Assembly: GCF_030272615.1 (NCBI RefSeq)
Contig: NC_081414.1
Coordinates: 50,621,136-50,685,135 of the forward strand
Direction: 5' to 3'
DNA: 64,000 bases
Source: Cryptomeria japonica
Taxonomy: Eukaryota; Streptophyta; Pinopsida; Cupressales; Cupressaceae
The stretch's first letter is position 1. Each line of letters starts with the position of its first letter. Below are positions 45,621 through 56,722 of this stretch, in pieces. Both the position numbers and the translations under genes were made by a program. Under the pieces are notes generated by a model that saw nothing but the letters and a program-made list of their open reading frames with translations, did not search any database and was not told the origin of the DNA.

Positions 45621-47987
45621 TCAGTATTCCATTTCATCATTCTTCATGTACATGTTGTTGTTCTCACTTGTCCTTATAAAACCAATCTTAATCAAATTTG
45701 AGTGCAATCTTTCATACCATGCTCTAGGTGCTTGTTTCAAACCATATAAAGCTTTGTTCAATTTACATACCTGATCTTTATTATTGTCTTCAACAAATCC
45801 TTCGGGTTGTTCAATGAAAACTTCTTCTTCTAATATTCCATTTAGAAATGTAGATTTGACATCCATTTGATATACCTTGAAGTTCTTGAAAGCAGCATAG
45901 GACAACAATGTTCTTACTCCCTCAAGTCTAGCAACAGGTGCAAAAGTTTCACCATAATCAATTCCTTCTTCTTGAGCATAACCTTTGCAAACTAGTCTTG
46001 CTTTGTTTTGAATGACCTCTCCTTTTTCATTTAGCTTGTTTCTAAAAATCCACTTTGTACCGATTACATTTTTGTCCTTTGGTCTTGGGATTAGTGTCCA
46101 TGTGTCCTTCTTCTTGATTTGATCAATCTCTTCTGTCATAGCATTTATCCAATCTTCACTGTTAAATGCCTCTTTCACTATTCTCGGTTCAAATTCAAAT
46201 ATCAAACATGTGTTCTGTCTCAATTTGTTCCTTGTCATCACTGGATCATCCTTATCTCCTATAATCTGACTTGGTGTATGATGTCTTCTGACATACTTGG
46301 CTAATACAGGCTCGGTAGGCTCTGTATGATCTTCTTTATCACTCGATAACTGGATATTCTCTTCATTTTCTTCAATAGTCTTCTCGATAGGACTTCTTGG
46401 TTGAACATAGACAAATTCATCATAGTCTTCTGGTTCCTTGGAATTTCCTTCATCATTTCTTTCTGCAAATCCATCAATTTTCACATTTGCACTTTCTACT
46501 ATTTTCTTAGATGATTTGATCAGACATTTAAATGCTTTGCTTCTAGAAGAATAACCTTTAAACGTTCCTTCTTCACTTTTATGATCAAATTTGCCATTTC
46601 TATCATCTTTATGAACATAGCATCTACTTCTAAAGATTTTAAAATAGCTAACATTAGGTTTCTTATCATACCAGATTTCATATGGTGTCTTCAATGTACC
46701 CATCTGGCATCCTCGACACATAGCATTCTCAGGTTTTTCAAGACTCGGTAGACCTCTTACTCTGTGCTTCTTGCTTATTTTGATTAGATTATCAAAATTT
46801 ACATGACAAAATCTTTTATGCCATAACCAGGTATCATCTAATTTTGCATGTAAACACTTATTCTGAGTTGAGTCAAGGTGAAATGTGTTACCTTTTGTTT
46901 GTGTCCCGGTAGCAGCTAACTTTCCATTCTTGTCATGAACTTTGACAATTCCTTTTTGAAATTCTATTCGGTAACCTATGTTGTTTAGCTGTGCTCCACT
47001 CAACAAATTGTATTTCAAACCTTCAACCCAATAAACATCATTGCATCTTGCATTATCAAGAAGTGTTATAGATCCTTTACCTCTCACCGGACATGGTGCA
47101 TCATTACCAAATTTGACATAGCCTCCATCATAATCTTCTAACATAACAAACTTGTGTTTATCTCCTGTCATATGATGTGAGCATCCACTATCTATGATCC
47201 AAGAATCATTATTGTTTATGTGAGATATTAGGGCTTTTTCTTCATACCTTTCTTCATCTGATCCATCTTTGATAGCCACATAAACTACTTCCTTTGTATC
47301 TGTATCATCTGATTTATCATCATTGGATTCCTCATCAGCTATTAGGCATGTCTTTCTATCAGCTATTAGGCGTCCTCTGTAATGATTATCTTTCTGCCTG
47401 TCATCTCGATAATCTCTCTTTTCAGTAAAATCTTTGTCAGGACAATTAGAAGCCACATGTCCTATCTTATCACAATTGAAACATTTCAAAGGTAGTTTTC
47501 TTTTATACTTACCTTTGCCTCTCGGTAACCTTTTGGTTAATAGTGCTTCAAACTCTTCTTGCTTTCTGATTTCCTCATATAGTTTGTGTACTACCTCCAT
47601 GTTCTTACAAAATCTTTCACTTGCTCCACTGTGATCTCCTTCACAGTAATTATACTTCCTTTCATTGAAATCATTAGTTTCATCAAGATGAAAAGAACTA
47701 AATGTAGATTCAACTTTATTTACCGAAGATCCACTGTTATCAAAATTACTTAACTCAAATGCATGTAGCTTACCAATAGTAGCATCTAAAGAAATTGCCA
47801 TATTAGGTACATACCTCAATTCATTGATTGCAAAGACTCGGATTGCATAAGCTGGTAGAAGGGTTCTTAACAACTTACTTGTTATATCGTTTTCTTCAAT
47901 AGTTCCACCTGCTCCTTTGATTTGATTGACAATCTCCTTTAGTCTTGTACTGTACTGAGTTATGTTCTCACCTTCATTCATCCTCAT
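45621..47987 (-). pseudogene. Copia-3 gag-protease-reverse transcriptase frame lacking most of the integrase
   Basis: This 788-codon open frame is the longest in the window. It runs from within gag ([18 protein letters not shown]) through the zinc knuckle ([14 protein letters not shown]), the protease ([13 protein letters not shown]) and gag-pre-integrase ([14 protein letters not shown]), to CRGCQMG. There it jumps directly to [16 protein letters not shown] and goes on into the reverse transcriptase ([40 protein letters not shown]). The jump near 46699 removes 498 bp relative to Copia-2 (21041-21538), i.e. all three integrase catalytic residues, without shifting the frame. It cannot integrate on its own. 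Confidence 0.92.
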
Positions 47988-48062
47988 AGATTCAAGTTGT
48001 CCTCTTAGACTATCTACTTTTTCTCTTTGAACATGTTCATCTCCTCCATATACTGATATGAG

Positions 48063-48332
48063 CTAATCCCACATAGCCTTTGCATCATTGCAGCCTTCTA
48101 GATCATTAAACTCTGAATCAGTCAATGTAGATGTTATTTCAATCATTGCTTGAATATGTTCTTGCTTTGCCTTTATCTCTTCCATTGTCAATTGATAGGT
48201 GCTCGGTGTGACAAAATCATTCTCCAGATAGTATACAACATATTCTCCAACTCCTGATAGATGTAGCTTCATCATTTTCTGCCATGTAGAGAAACTTGAC
48301 TTGTTCAGCTTCGGTGCATCCCTCTTATACAT
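48063..48332 (-). pseudogene. Copia-3 gag, N-terminal part
   Basis: MYKRDAPKLNKSSFSTWQKM at 48332, homologous to the Copia-2 gag start. A TAG near 48063 (AAG in Copia-2) separates it from the 788-codon frame. Confidence 0.88.
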
Positions 48333-48382
48333 CTTTGGATCTTTAACTCAAGTGCCTTTAAACTTTCCTTTCAGAGTCCAAA

Positions 48383-48394
48383 GCTTTGATACCA
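48383..48394 (-). other. Copia-3 primer-binding site
   Basis: Sense TGGTATCAAAGC, one base from the perfect initiator tRNA-Met complement, two bases from the 5' LTR. Confidence 0.85.
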
Positions 48395-48396
48395 AT

Positions 48397-49931
48397 TGAT
48401 AGTTCTGATACTTAATATAAGTACAAATTCAATAACCAACAAGATGAGAGCGGGGGGGGGGGGGGTGAATCATACAAACCTAATTATCCATAAAAACATC
48501 AGATTCAACCTTGGTAACATATATTTCAGTAATATAACGAAAATTGTCAAACATGCAAACTCAAAAGCATATAAACATCATAAACCTCATAACACCATAT
48601 TTAACGTGGAAACCCAAATAGGGAAAAACCACTGTGGGATTTAGGACCCACTAAGAAATATACTCTTCTAGAGTATGCTTGGTTAAAAGCAAATCCTGTT
48701 AAAGATTACAAACACATTGCTAGATGTGACCTAGTTAAGGGATTTCCCTCAGATCTCTTAGGATCTTCACTTTGTTATAAGTGACATTGTTAAAGGATCT
48801 CAAAAACTCAATTAGAATGTCACCTTGCTAGAGGGTTTTACAAATAAGACTGTTAAGTCCACTCGGTTAAGAGAATTTCTGTCACTTTCACAAAATAACA
48901 GTAATAAAATCTATCTGCAACTTCACATCTAAAATGCTAAAGCAGATTCTTATTTGTTCAATACAATCTAGACATAGAACTAATCTTGTCTATCTGCTGG
49001 GCTTCTATACTCTATTATTCTAACAGGTCTTCAAGCTTCTGTGCTCGGTAATCAATATGTAGCATCCCTGTGCATACACTTGCCTGCATACATTGTTTAT
49101 CAACAGTTTCCTATTTATAAACAATTAGGTAACCGCTTAATCTCCTTGATCACGTTTCCCATGATCAATCATAGCCATCAGATCTTCGATCTTGTCCAGG
49201 TTCAATGCATCTTTTGATCTGAAAATGTTTTACCCCACCTTGGAACTTGTGTCAGAGTATTGCAGTTCAATCTAAGTTGTAGATCTTTATGCCAAGTTTC
49301 TATTGCCTTAGATTCATTAACAAACTTCATTCACGACTCACCAATCATTTAATCAGTTCCATCTCATCAGCCTCCTTCATTAAATAATGTATGCAAACAT
49401 TTAATGCATTATGTTATAGCTCGGTTACAACTTGGTAACAACTCAGTGAATACTAAACTTCACTCGATAGACATTCTGCCTTCATTAACCGATAGCGATA
49501 ACCTTAGGGTTTACCGACTAGGTTCCTTAGGGTTTACCGATTAGGTTCTTTGCTTGATAACATAGTATAGTATTAACCTTTACATTTTACAACATATGTA
49601 TGATGTTAAAACAATCCAAAACATCATGATCTCATCATTGTCTGACTCAGTACTAGTTGCCCATTGAATACCTTATTCATCCCCTTATTCATCATATTAT
49701 TTCCTATGTCTTTTGTCGACATCTTTATAATCTTCAATTTATACTTCTCATGATATGGCAAGATCATACTGAATTAGAAAATCAATTTCTTGACATCAAT
49801 GACAAAATAATAATATCAAGATAGTAAAACATCCTTAATCAGTTATATCCATAATCACCAACAACCTTCTCAATATCCTTATGAAATGCCAACAATCTTT
49901 CATTGTCTATTATAATGCAATATTGCCAACA
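48397..49931 (-). repeat. Copia-3 5' LTR
   Basis: Sense TGTTGGCAAT to AGAACTATCA, with a TATA-like TTATAAATAG at 49111-49120 and a poly-G run at about 48453-48466. Confidence 0.9.
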
Positions 49932-52420
49932 TCAAACTGGTAAGAGTGTCAACCACAATTTGAATAACATCTTGCTCCTTCTTCCTCCCCAATGCTTCCA
50001 ATCATTCCTGTGCAAGATTTACGCTTTGGAGCAGCTCCAATTCATCTGTAGATTGGAGATCAATAGGACTAGCGATGTCAACCGGTTTGGCTTGACCACT
50101 GGTTGCCTTGGGAGTCTTCACTTATTTGGATTGTTCTTCTTCCTTCTCCTCTGGTACTCTTTTTTTTCTTCTTCTTTCTTCTTTTGTTCCTCTTCTTGCT
50201 TCTTCTTCAGCTCTTCCTTCTTCTTATCTTCTTCCTCCTTTTTCTCCTCTTCTTTCCTCTTCCCCTCTTCTTTCCTCTTCTCATCTTATTGTCTTTTCTC
50301 TTCTTCTTGTTTCCTCTTGTCTTCCGCTTTCTTTTTCTCTTCCTCCTTCTCCACTTTCTCCTTATCAACCTTTTCCTTGTCTAGTTTCTCCTTTTCTGCT
50401 TTTTCCTTGTCCTGTTTCTCTTTCTCTGCTTTTTCCTTATCAACCCTTTCCTTCTCTATGTCTGGAGTGACATCTTTAACATCCAATGCATCAACATCAA
50501 TAGTCTCAACCTATTCTATAACTCTTTCTCCTTCACCATCAAATACCTCATCTGGTTTGGCTGAGGATAGGTTAGTTTCTTGTTCGGCCTTCTTGTTAGC
50601 CTCATACACTTGATGTAACCAAACAACACCTTTGGCATGTAGATGAGTGTCCTTCTCTACTTCAGAGGTTCCCGCATTCTAGAAGCCCGAGTCTTCTTCT
50701 TCTCATGAAGAAGAGACCTTTATTCTTGTCCGTTATCTCAAACAATTCAGAGTTGGAGGCATCGGGAAAGTACTGAGCAAATATTTTCTCCCTTATTCCC
50801 TGTTCTTTCTCAATGGCAATGCACCATTTATTGTCCAAAGAGTTGTATAAAGAATCAGATGTCACCGATCTAATTTTAGATGGCGACCGATCATTTACAC
50901 ACAAACATTTTATCATTTCCTGCTCTACTTCTTCCTTCTCATTATTAGAAAAATCATCAAAATATTCTTTTAAGTCATCAAGCACCTTTCTCTTAATATT
51001 CTTTAAAGTCCTTTGACAATGTGTCAGAGGCTTATAAGAAGAGATGTCTATATTTACTGGTGTTGATGATGCAAGTGCATTACCGGTGGACTTAGCCTTC
51101 TTGTTTGATTGCCTAGTTTTCTTAGGCTGCACTTCCGGTTCAGTATCCTCTGACTTCGGTGAGTTGTTTTTGGTCTTCTGCTTCCTCTCAAGTACTTTAG
51201 TGGGTGCAACTTTTGGTTTCTTCTTGGCAAGTGAACACTTGGTCATTTTTGGGCTTGCTAAGGTGACCGGTGCTGATACCGATGGCACTGCCTTTCCCTT
51301 TTTCACTGAAGGATCTTCAACCGGTGTTACCTTCTCTAAGTAGGTGCCGGTTCACTTTTTCTTTGCATCTAAGGGTGAGGCATACCCATCCAACATGTCA
51401 TACATTATTTCATACCCCATAGGTTCTACTGCTTCCTTTCTTGGCTCTACCGCTTCCATTATGCATTCATCTACCTTTATGATAAAGCAGATGTCATCTT
51501 CATATTTCTTTACAATATCTCTAGAAATCCTCATCCTTTGGCTCATTTTTTGCCTAAATTCATCAAAATATTTATTCAGAACCTCAATATATCTGGTTCC
51601 TACTGCTTGGAGACTTTCCCTAATTTGCTTAGAGACCAGTTGGTCAAAAGACCATTGAATATCACCTACTCCTGAAAAATAGCTTGAAAGTAGAAAAATA
51701 GGTCGACCAAGAGTTGTCTGAACCTGAACCTTAAAGCATTATCCTATTTAATGGACTTCACATTCAATAGCAGTTGCTTCTGCAAACAGGTACACAAATC
51801 AAAAGAGGCGTCTTCCTTAATTATTCTGTAGGCGGCATTCACTGTAGTAGCGGGGACATAGTTTATTCTGCTAGCATAAAACACCCGGTAGCTGATCACC
51901 ATGCAAGCATACTTATCCAAGTCATCTTTGATGGGGTTGACAGTCATTCCCTGTTGGTCACTCAGAGAACCGATGAGCTTAGTCATTTCAGTCTTGATGA
52001 CCTTCCTTAAAGCTGGCACCTCACCAACATTACTGAAACCGGTGATGACATGAATTACTTCTGGTGTGATATCATGCATCCGCTTGAGGTACATTTTATC
52101 ACCATGTACTCTGCTCAAGATGATGCGGATGTGGTCTTCTGTGAACTCTTCAAGAAAATAAACTACATTGTGTAGATTCTTCCTCTCTGGGATGCTATAT
52201 TCTGGTTTAATTTTCTTGTCATTCGCACAGAATAGACCTAGCTGAGAATGGATCACTAGGGATCCTAGGTCTTCTAATTTGCAATCAATATAAGCTGAAA
52301 TATCTTCCTCAACTATGACTCTAGCGGGTATCTAGGATAGGGCATTGTATTTCATCTTCTTTTGAATAAAATTCGCTGAGTCTACAGGTGCACTAGAACT
52401 GGAGTGTGATGCAGAAGACA
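49932..52420 (-). pseudogene. ORF-X of element D, main part: large protein of unknown function
   Basis: It starts MSSASHSSSSAPVDSANF at 52420. After a TAG near 52332 it is open to 51744 (LGLFCANDKKIKPEYSIPER, DITPEVIHVITGFSNVGEVP), then shifts frame near 51740. A part with EIMYDMLDGYASPLDAKKK follows (stop near 51352), then a Lys-rich region like a nuclear localisation signal (AKKKPKVAPTKVLERKQK, QPKKTRQSNKKAKSTG), then a globular-looking part (HCQRTLKNIKRKVLDDLKEY). From about 50460 to 50200 comes a strongly charged coiled coil of KEKAEKEKxDKEK repeats. With the part beyond Copia-3 the protein would be about 1000 residues. It occupies the place of the env-like gene of Sirevirus-type copia elements, downstream of an internal purine tract, but I see no signal peptide or membrane segment. 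Function unknown. Confidence 0.65.
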
Positions 52421-52866
52421 TGATTAAATGATAGACAAAAAATTCAGGAAATACCTTCACACTTTGAAATTTAGGATTTTGCAATGTCACTCACAACACA
52501 TCACTTCAGTTGCTGGATTACCGCTTTGATGTTCTTCCCCTAATTGATTGAAAATGATCTCTGGGTTCTTCTCCAAGATTTTGAATTTGCTTTGAATCAC
52601 TAGACGAATCGCTCTTGTCGCTTTGCACTTGAAAATTCTTCACTCAAAAATAGATAAGTGAAAATGGCGTCAAAAATCCATTTTAAACGATCTTTCACCT
52701 ACCATAATAAATGCTCCACCACTAGGGTACAAACCCTAATTTTGCCTTTTACTACTTCAAAATATTTTATCAATTGATAGGTAACATATATCGATTAAGG
52801 TCTTTATTGATATAAACCGAGGCTCAAATATTTCACCGATATGCTCCCCCTAAGCTTTTCTGAAGG
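52421..52866 (-). other. Spacer between element D gag and ORF-X, with an internal purine tract
   Basis: No coding. The sense strand carries AGCTTAGGGGGAGCATAT near 52856-52840, like an internal polypurine tract. Elements of the Sirevirus group are known to have extra tracts of this kind. The spacer also contains the 5' leader of ORF-X. Confidence 0.5.
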
Positions 52867-54148
52867 TCAGTTTGCCGGTTCAAGGACTTCCACACTAGGT
52901 GTAGAAATCGGTTCATCTTGTGACACTTCTTCAGGTTTCTTTCTCCATGTTTTATTCATTCCCACTTGAACGGTTTCAACATCAATCTTCCCTTCCAGAG
53001 TGATCGGTATATTATCCAATAGGTTGTTTCTCATTCTGCAGGTTCTGGCAGTGTGTCCCGGTTTGTTGCAATGATAGCATACCATTCCAGGTGTTCTCCA
53101 TGGTCCATTGTTCATACTACCATTCTTCCTTCTGCATGTTGCAGCAGTGTGACTGCTACCATGACAGATCAAACGGGTTGCTCTCCAAACAGTTGTCACT
53201 TGATAGCCACCACCACCTGACTGATGGTCATAGGCATTATACTGGTTTGGATTCTAGTTCACAGTGGGTTCTAAGATAACTCCTTGAGTCCTTGGAGGGT
53301 ATCTCCCAATGTTGTGCAAAACAAACCTACATTCAAATGCTCTATGCCCAAACTTTTTGCATGCATAGCATTTTCCATTAAATCTATTGGATCTAGGCTT
53401 ATTGTTTAGAAAATAAGGAAAATTATTGTAGGCCTTATTTCTACACACATTAGTAGTATGTCCTTCCTTGAGACAATTAAAGAAAACGGGTTTAAACTTT
53501 TTCTTACCTTCATCCTTTGATGTTAGTTTCTTCTTTGATGCTACATCTTTTGTTCTAGAGGTCTCACCTTCCTCATAACCAGAGAAACCAAGTCCAGTGG
53601 TATTCTTTACCGGTTTTGTTGATTCAAGCTTTTGCTCTAGCTTAGCAGTACTCTGATTGGATTTGGCAAGTATCTCCTTTGTCTTAGTAAGTTCTTTGGA
53701 AATAGAAGCATTGGATTCCTTCAAGGTTGCATTCTTTGAAATAGCCATGTTTAGTTCACCTTGCATTTCTTTTTTTTCCCCTTTACTCTCTTGGAGATGA
53801 GCGGTAAGGGCACTGCTTTCTTGCTTCAATTTAGAGATCTCATGACCTTTGTCTTTTACCAGATATTTAGCTTTCCTTCAATTCTCAAGCTCTTGACACA
53901 TTCTGCTAGTCAGTCCTTCCAGTTCCCTTCTCAAGTTGGCATTAGATTCATTCAGTTTTTCAACTTCTTCAACGAGGGCATCCATGTCTGTTTCATTAGA
54001 AGAACTATTTTTCAATAAGCTCCATTAGTTTCTTAGCATGCTCTCTTCTTTTTGATAGAGAGGCTTTATACTTGACTTTGAGTTCATCATAGGCTTTCTC
54101 AGTCTGAATGAGATGATGAGTATGTTCCCTCACAGTGTATTCCCCCAT
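52867..54148 (-). pseudogene. Element D gag: coiled coil plus zinc knuckles, no UBN2 part
   Basis: It starts MGEYTVREHTHHLIQTEKAY at 54148, soon after the PBS. A frameshift near 54005 and a stop near 53878 follow, then a long helical part (LKQESSALTAHLQESKGEKK; ISKELTKTKEILAKSNQST). Knuckles: FFNCLKEGHTTNVC near 53480 (first Cys is Phe), CYACKKFGHRAFEC near 53355 (complete), a decayed ICHGSSHTAATC near 53150 and CYHCNKPGHTARTC near 53075 (complete). A TAG near 53256 interrupts. Normal copia gag proteins have a UBN2 domain before the knuckles; it is missing here. The knuckles suggest that it still bound RNA. Confidence 0.75.
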
Positions 54149-54183
54149 ATCTCCTTCCAAGTGGTTAGACTTATAGAAAGGTT

Positions 54184-54196
54184 GGCTCTGATACCA
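54184..54196 (-). other. Element D primer-binding site
   Basis: Sense TGGTATCAGAGCC, a perfect match to the initiator tRNA-Met complement and the same site as in Copia-2. Confidence 0.9.
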
Positions 54197-54198
54197 AT

Positions 54199-55323
54199 TG
54201 ATGAATACTAAGAGGGGGGGGTGAATTAGTATACCAAAAAACACTGAACTCAAACTTCTAAACAATTTAGCAGATAACGGGTATAATAGATTCACTAATA
54301 AACCGGTTAAAATAAATGCAAACCAAATACAAAACAAAGCATTCACCCACAAGAGAACAATCACCATAACACAAGATGTTTTAATGTGGAAATCCAAATG
54401 GGAAAAACCATGGTGAGCAGAAACTCACAAGTAACTATCTATAGAATAGAAACCGGACCGGTTAAGGTCATACAATGTTCTTCACCAGAACAGATCCTGT
54501 TAGGAATCTAGATCTCTGTTAGGAGATAAGTCCTATTAAAGACTACCTTGTGAGAAGATTTTAGATTCATAGTTGTGAACCACCTTGTTAGAGGATTTAC
54601 AAAGGCTTTGCTAGGCCTACCCGATTAAGGGTTTCAAACTTGTCGAAGATGTGAGTAATCAACAAGTGAGTGATCTAGATACTAGCACAGTATGCTTGGT
54701 TAGATCCTTGAAAGCTCATTGTTAATGCATTTCAGCATTACTTCAGTCTTCAATATCTCCACACTCCTACTCTTCACACAAACCTAATATTCTCTTCTAT
54801 GATCGCACATACAAACCCTCATCATCCTTTAAAACCCTAGACATGATGTCCTTATAGAGGAGTCTGATTTCATGTCGGTCCAATAGGATTAAATTACAAG
54901 TTCCTAGGTTCAGTGCATCTAGACACATTTGGTAACACGACACAAAATCACCTCCAAAGTGTCGGTGGATGATAACTCATCATAGAGATACCGGTTGGTA
55001 ACTCATCACAGAGCAATACTGGTTCATACAATTTACCGATTACCAGTTGTAAAAAATGAAGACTGAAAAAATGATAACTATCACTTTGTTCCTTCGTACC
55101 GCTTGAGATCTTCGAACTACTTGAGGTCTTCATACCGCTTGAGGGCTTCAGTCAATTTGTGACCAGTAAACATCTTCTGCAAAACACCGATAGTCTAAAG
55201 ACTATAATACATAATACCGATTGGAACAAATACCAGTTGAGCATAACTCATACATCAAGAAAGTGTACACAAAGCAAGTGTGTGTCCATCAATGACAACC
55301 ACAACATCATCAAAATGCCAACA
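54199..55323 (-). repeat. Element D 5' LTR
   Basis: Sense TGTTGGCATT to TTAGTATTCATCA. About four changes per 60 bases to the 3' LTR in the line compared, so the insertion is old. CCGCTTGAGRTCTTC-like phrases occur three times near 55095-55150. Confidence 0.88.
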
Positions 55324-55795
55324 TACTTAGTATGAGATATATACATGTCATTCAATAGGTATATGTCATGTATTGACATAGGATGACACTTTATATGAGA
55401 TTATCAATTTGGGAAATACTTATAAGAAATATGTGCATATATAGTAGATAAATTCATTTCATGTATATATAGTAGATAAGTTTTGGTATCTCCCAAGAAC
55501 AACTAACTTAGATAAGGTAGATAAAGTCATTTCATCTCCCTGATTGGCTTTAAAGACTCTTATATATGGGTTAGCTAATTCCCTATCAGCACCATTTTTA
55601 ATAGGTTTACCAGTACTTAGTGGTTCATACAGTTGTCTTAGGAGTTGGACCATCTCAACCATGGTGCACCTGATCATATTAGCTTGAAACCAATGTGCCT
55701 CATATTAGCCTCAAACCTATGCCCCCTATTGGTAGGTGGTGGGGATAGAATATCATTCGTTGTCCATATCAATGACTGGATAATAATATATTTTT
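55324..55795. other. End of the split tandem repeat and non-coding DNA
   Basis: 55324-55343 continues the 174-bp repeat. The rest is AT-rich with small local duplications (ATATATAGTAGATAA twice near 55440-55480). Nothing else is seen. Confidence 0.5.
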
Positions 55796-55809
55796 TTGAT
55801 TAAAATATT

Positions 55810-56300
55810 ATTATCGTCGGAATTACGACAGATACCAAGCTTTCCACCAATGATGAAATCGTCGGACATACAACCTTCTCGTCGGTGCAAAGGTTCTGGA
55901 GTCATCGCACTTCTGACTCAAACTACACAAACATCCGACGAGGATGTTGTATGTACAATGACACTTCATAGTCAGATGGTCGTCAATGCATATTGATGGA
56001 CCGAGGACACAAGCGTTGGACAAACAACATCATAGTCGGTGCAAAGTTCCAAACTTTCGTTGAATTTGAGATGAATTCTAAAGAAGCATCCGACGGGGAT
56101 GCTGCATGTCCGATGACTTTTTTGACTGGAAGAGAGATCATGCCCACTGTCGGCAGAGTCAATGGGATTGTCGTATTTCCGATGGTCAGAGGCATCGTCG
56201 ACAAGTTCAACGATGATTTTTTGATGACTACTTTTGTCGACACTCCAATGAAAATTAGTCGCAATTTCGACAATCGACCGTCGGAAATTAGCTTTGAATG
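55810..56300 (+). repeat. CpG-rich tandem segment with GTCGG motifs
   Basis: Two units about 152-157 bp apart share GTCGGTGCAAAG (55883 and 56036) and CATCCGACGRGGATG (55931 and 56088). GTCGG or its complement CCGAC occurs more than ten times, in a window that is otherwise AT-rich and CpG-poor. Two + frames (55796-55996 and 55993-56316) are open but show no family motif. It may be the subterminal part of a DNA transposon. Confidence 0.5.
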
Positions 56301-56722
56301 TACTAGTACCATTTGATGTGCCAAAAAGCTCGTAAAGTTTTCTATCACCTTGTAACCTAATATGCTAGATGTGTCTACTTTTTAGGGTGTTTTGTAGGGT
56401 CTAATGTCCTCAAAATTAAATTTAAACCTTTCATCACACCCTTCAAAAATGAAAACTTTAATATCTTCAAAACTAGTTGTGATCTTGTGATGAAAATTTA
56501 CCAACATGCTTATCTAGCCAATTTGAAGCTTTAGGGAGAATTTCACACTATTTCATCCTCAAAAGAAAACTTACTATAAATAGTAACCCTATGTAAATGC
56601 AAGGTTGAGACACCATTTTCCTAACATCTCCAACTACTCTACTCATCCAGTGATGAAGTAATTAGCTCAATGGCTTCTGAAGACTTGGCAATCTTAATTA
56701 ATACAATGGTGAGTTTCTCAAC
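56301..56722. other. Non-coding DNA
   Basis: AT-rich, no frames, no repeats noticed. Confidence 0.4.

Larger units (their letters stand above)
42675..49931 (-). mobile_element. Copia-3: Ty1/copia element with an integrase deletion
   Basis: LTRs 42675-44202 and 48397-49931, perfect target duplication TCAAA (42670-42674 and 49932-49936). Same family as Copia-1 and -2 but a different branch: its LTRs end in ATTGCCAACA, and it lacks the two stops that Copia-1 and -2 share. It lies in ORF-X of element D. Confidence 0.93.
40022..55323 (-). mobile_element. Element D: LTR retrotransposon without pol, carrying ORF-X
   Basis: LTRs at 40022-41110 (plus a partial extra LTR to 41728) and 54199-55323; PBS at 54184-54196; polypurine tract at 41729-41742. 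Flanks TAATT (40017-40021) and TACTT (55324-55328) match at four of five bases, and the 174-bp repeat is continuous across. The internal region codes a gag-like protein and ORF-X; no protease, integrase, reverse transcriptase or RNase H motifs are found in the parts that belong to this element. It must therefore depend on enzymes from elsewhere. Copia-3 (42675-49931) lies inside. Confidence 0.85.

Noticed and set aside
49903-50613. 236-codon + strand frame rich in Ser/Phe/Leu, looking like a membrane protein
   Set aside because: It is the antisense of the KEKAEKEK coiled coil and the end of ORF-X on the minus strand; the hydrophobic look comes from complementing Lys/Glu codons.
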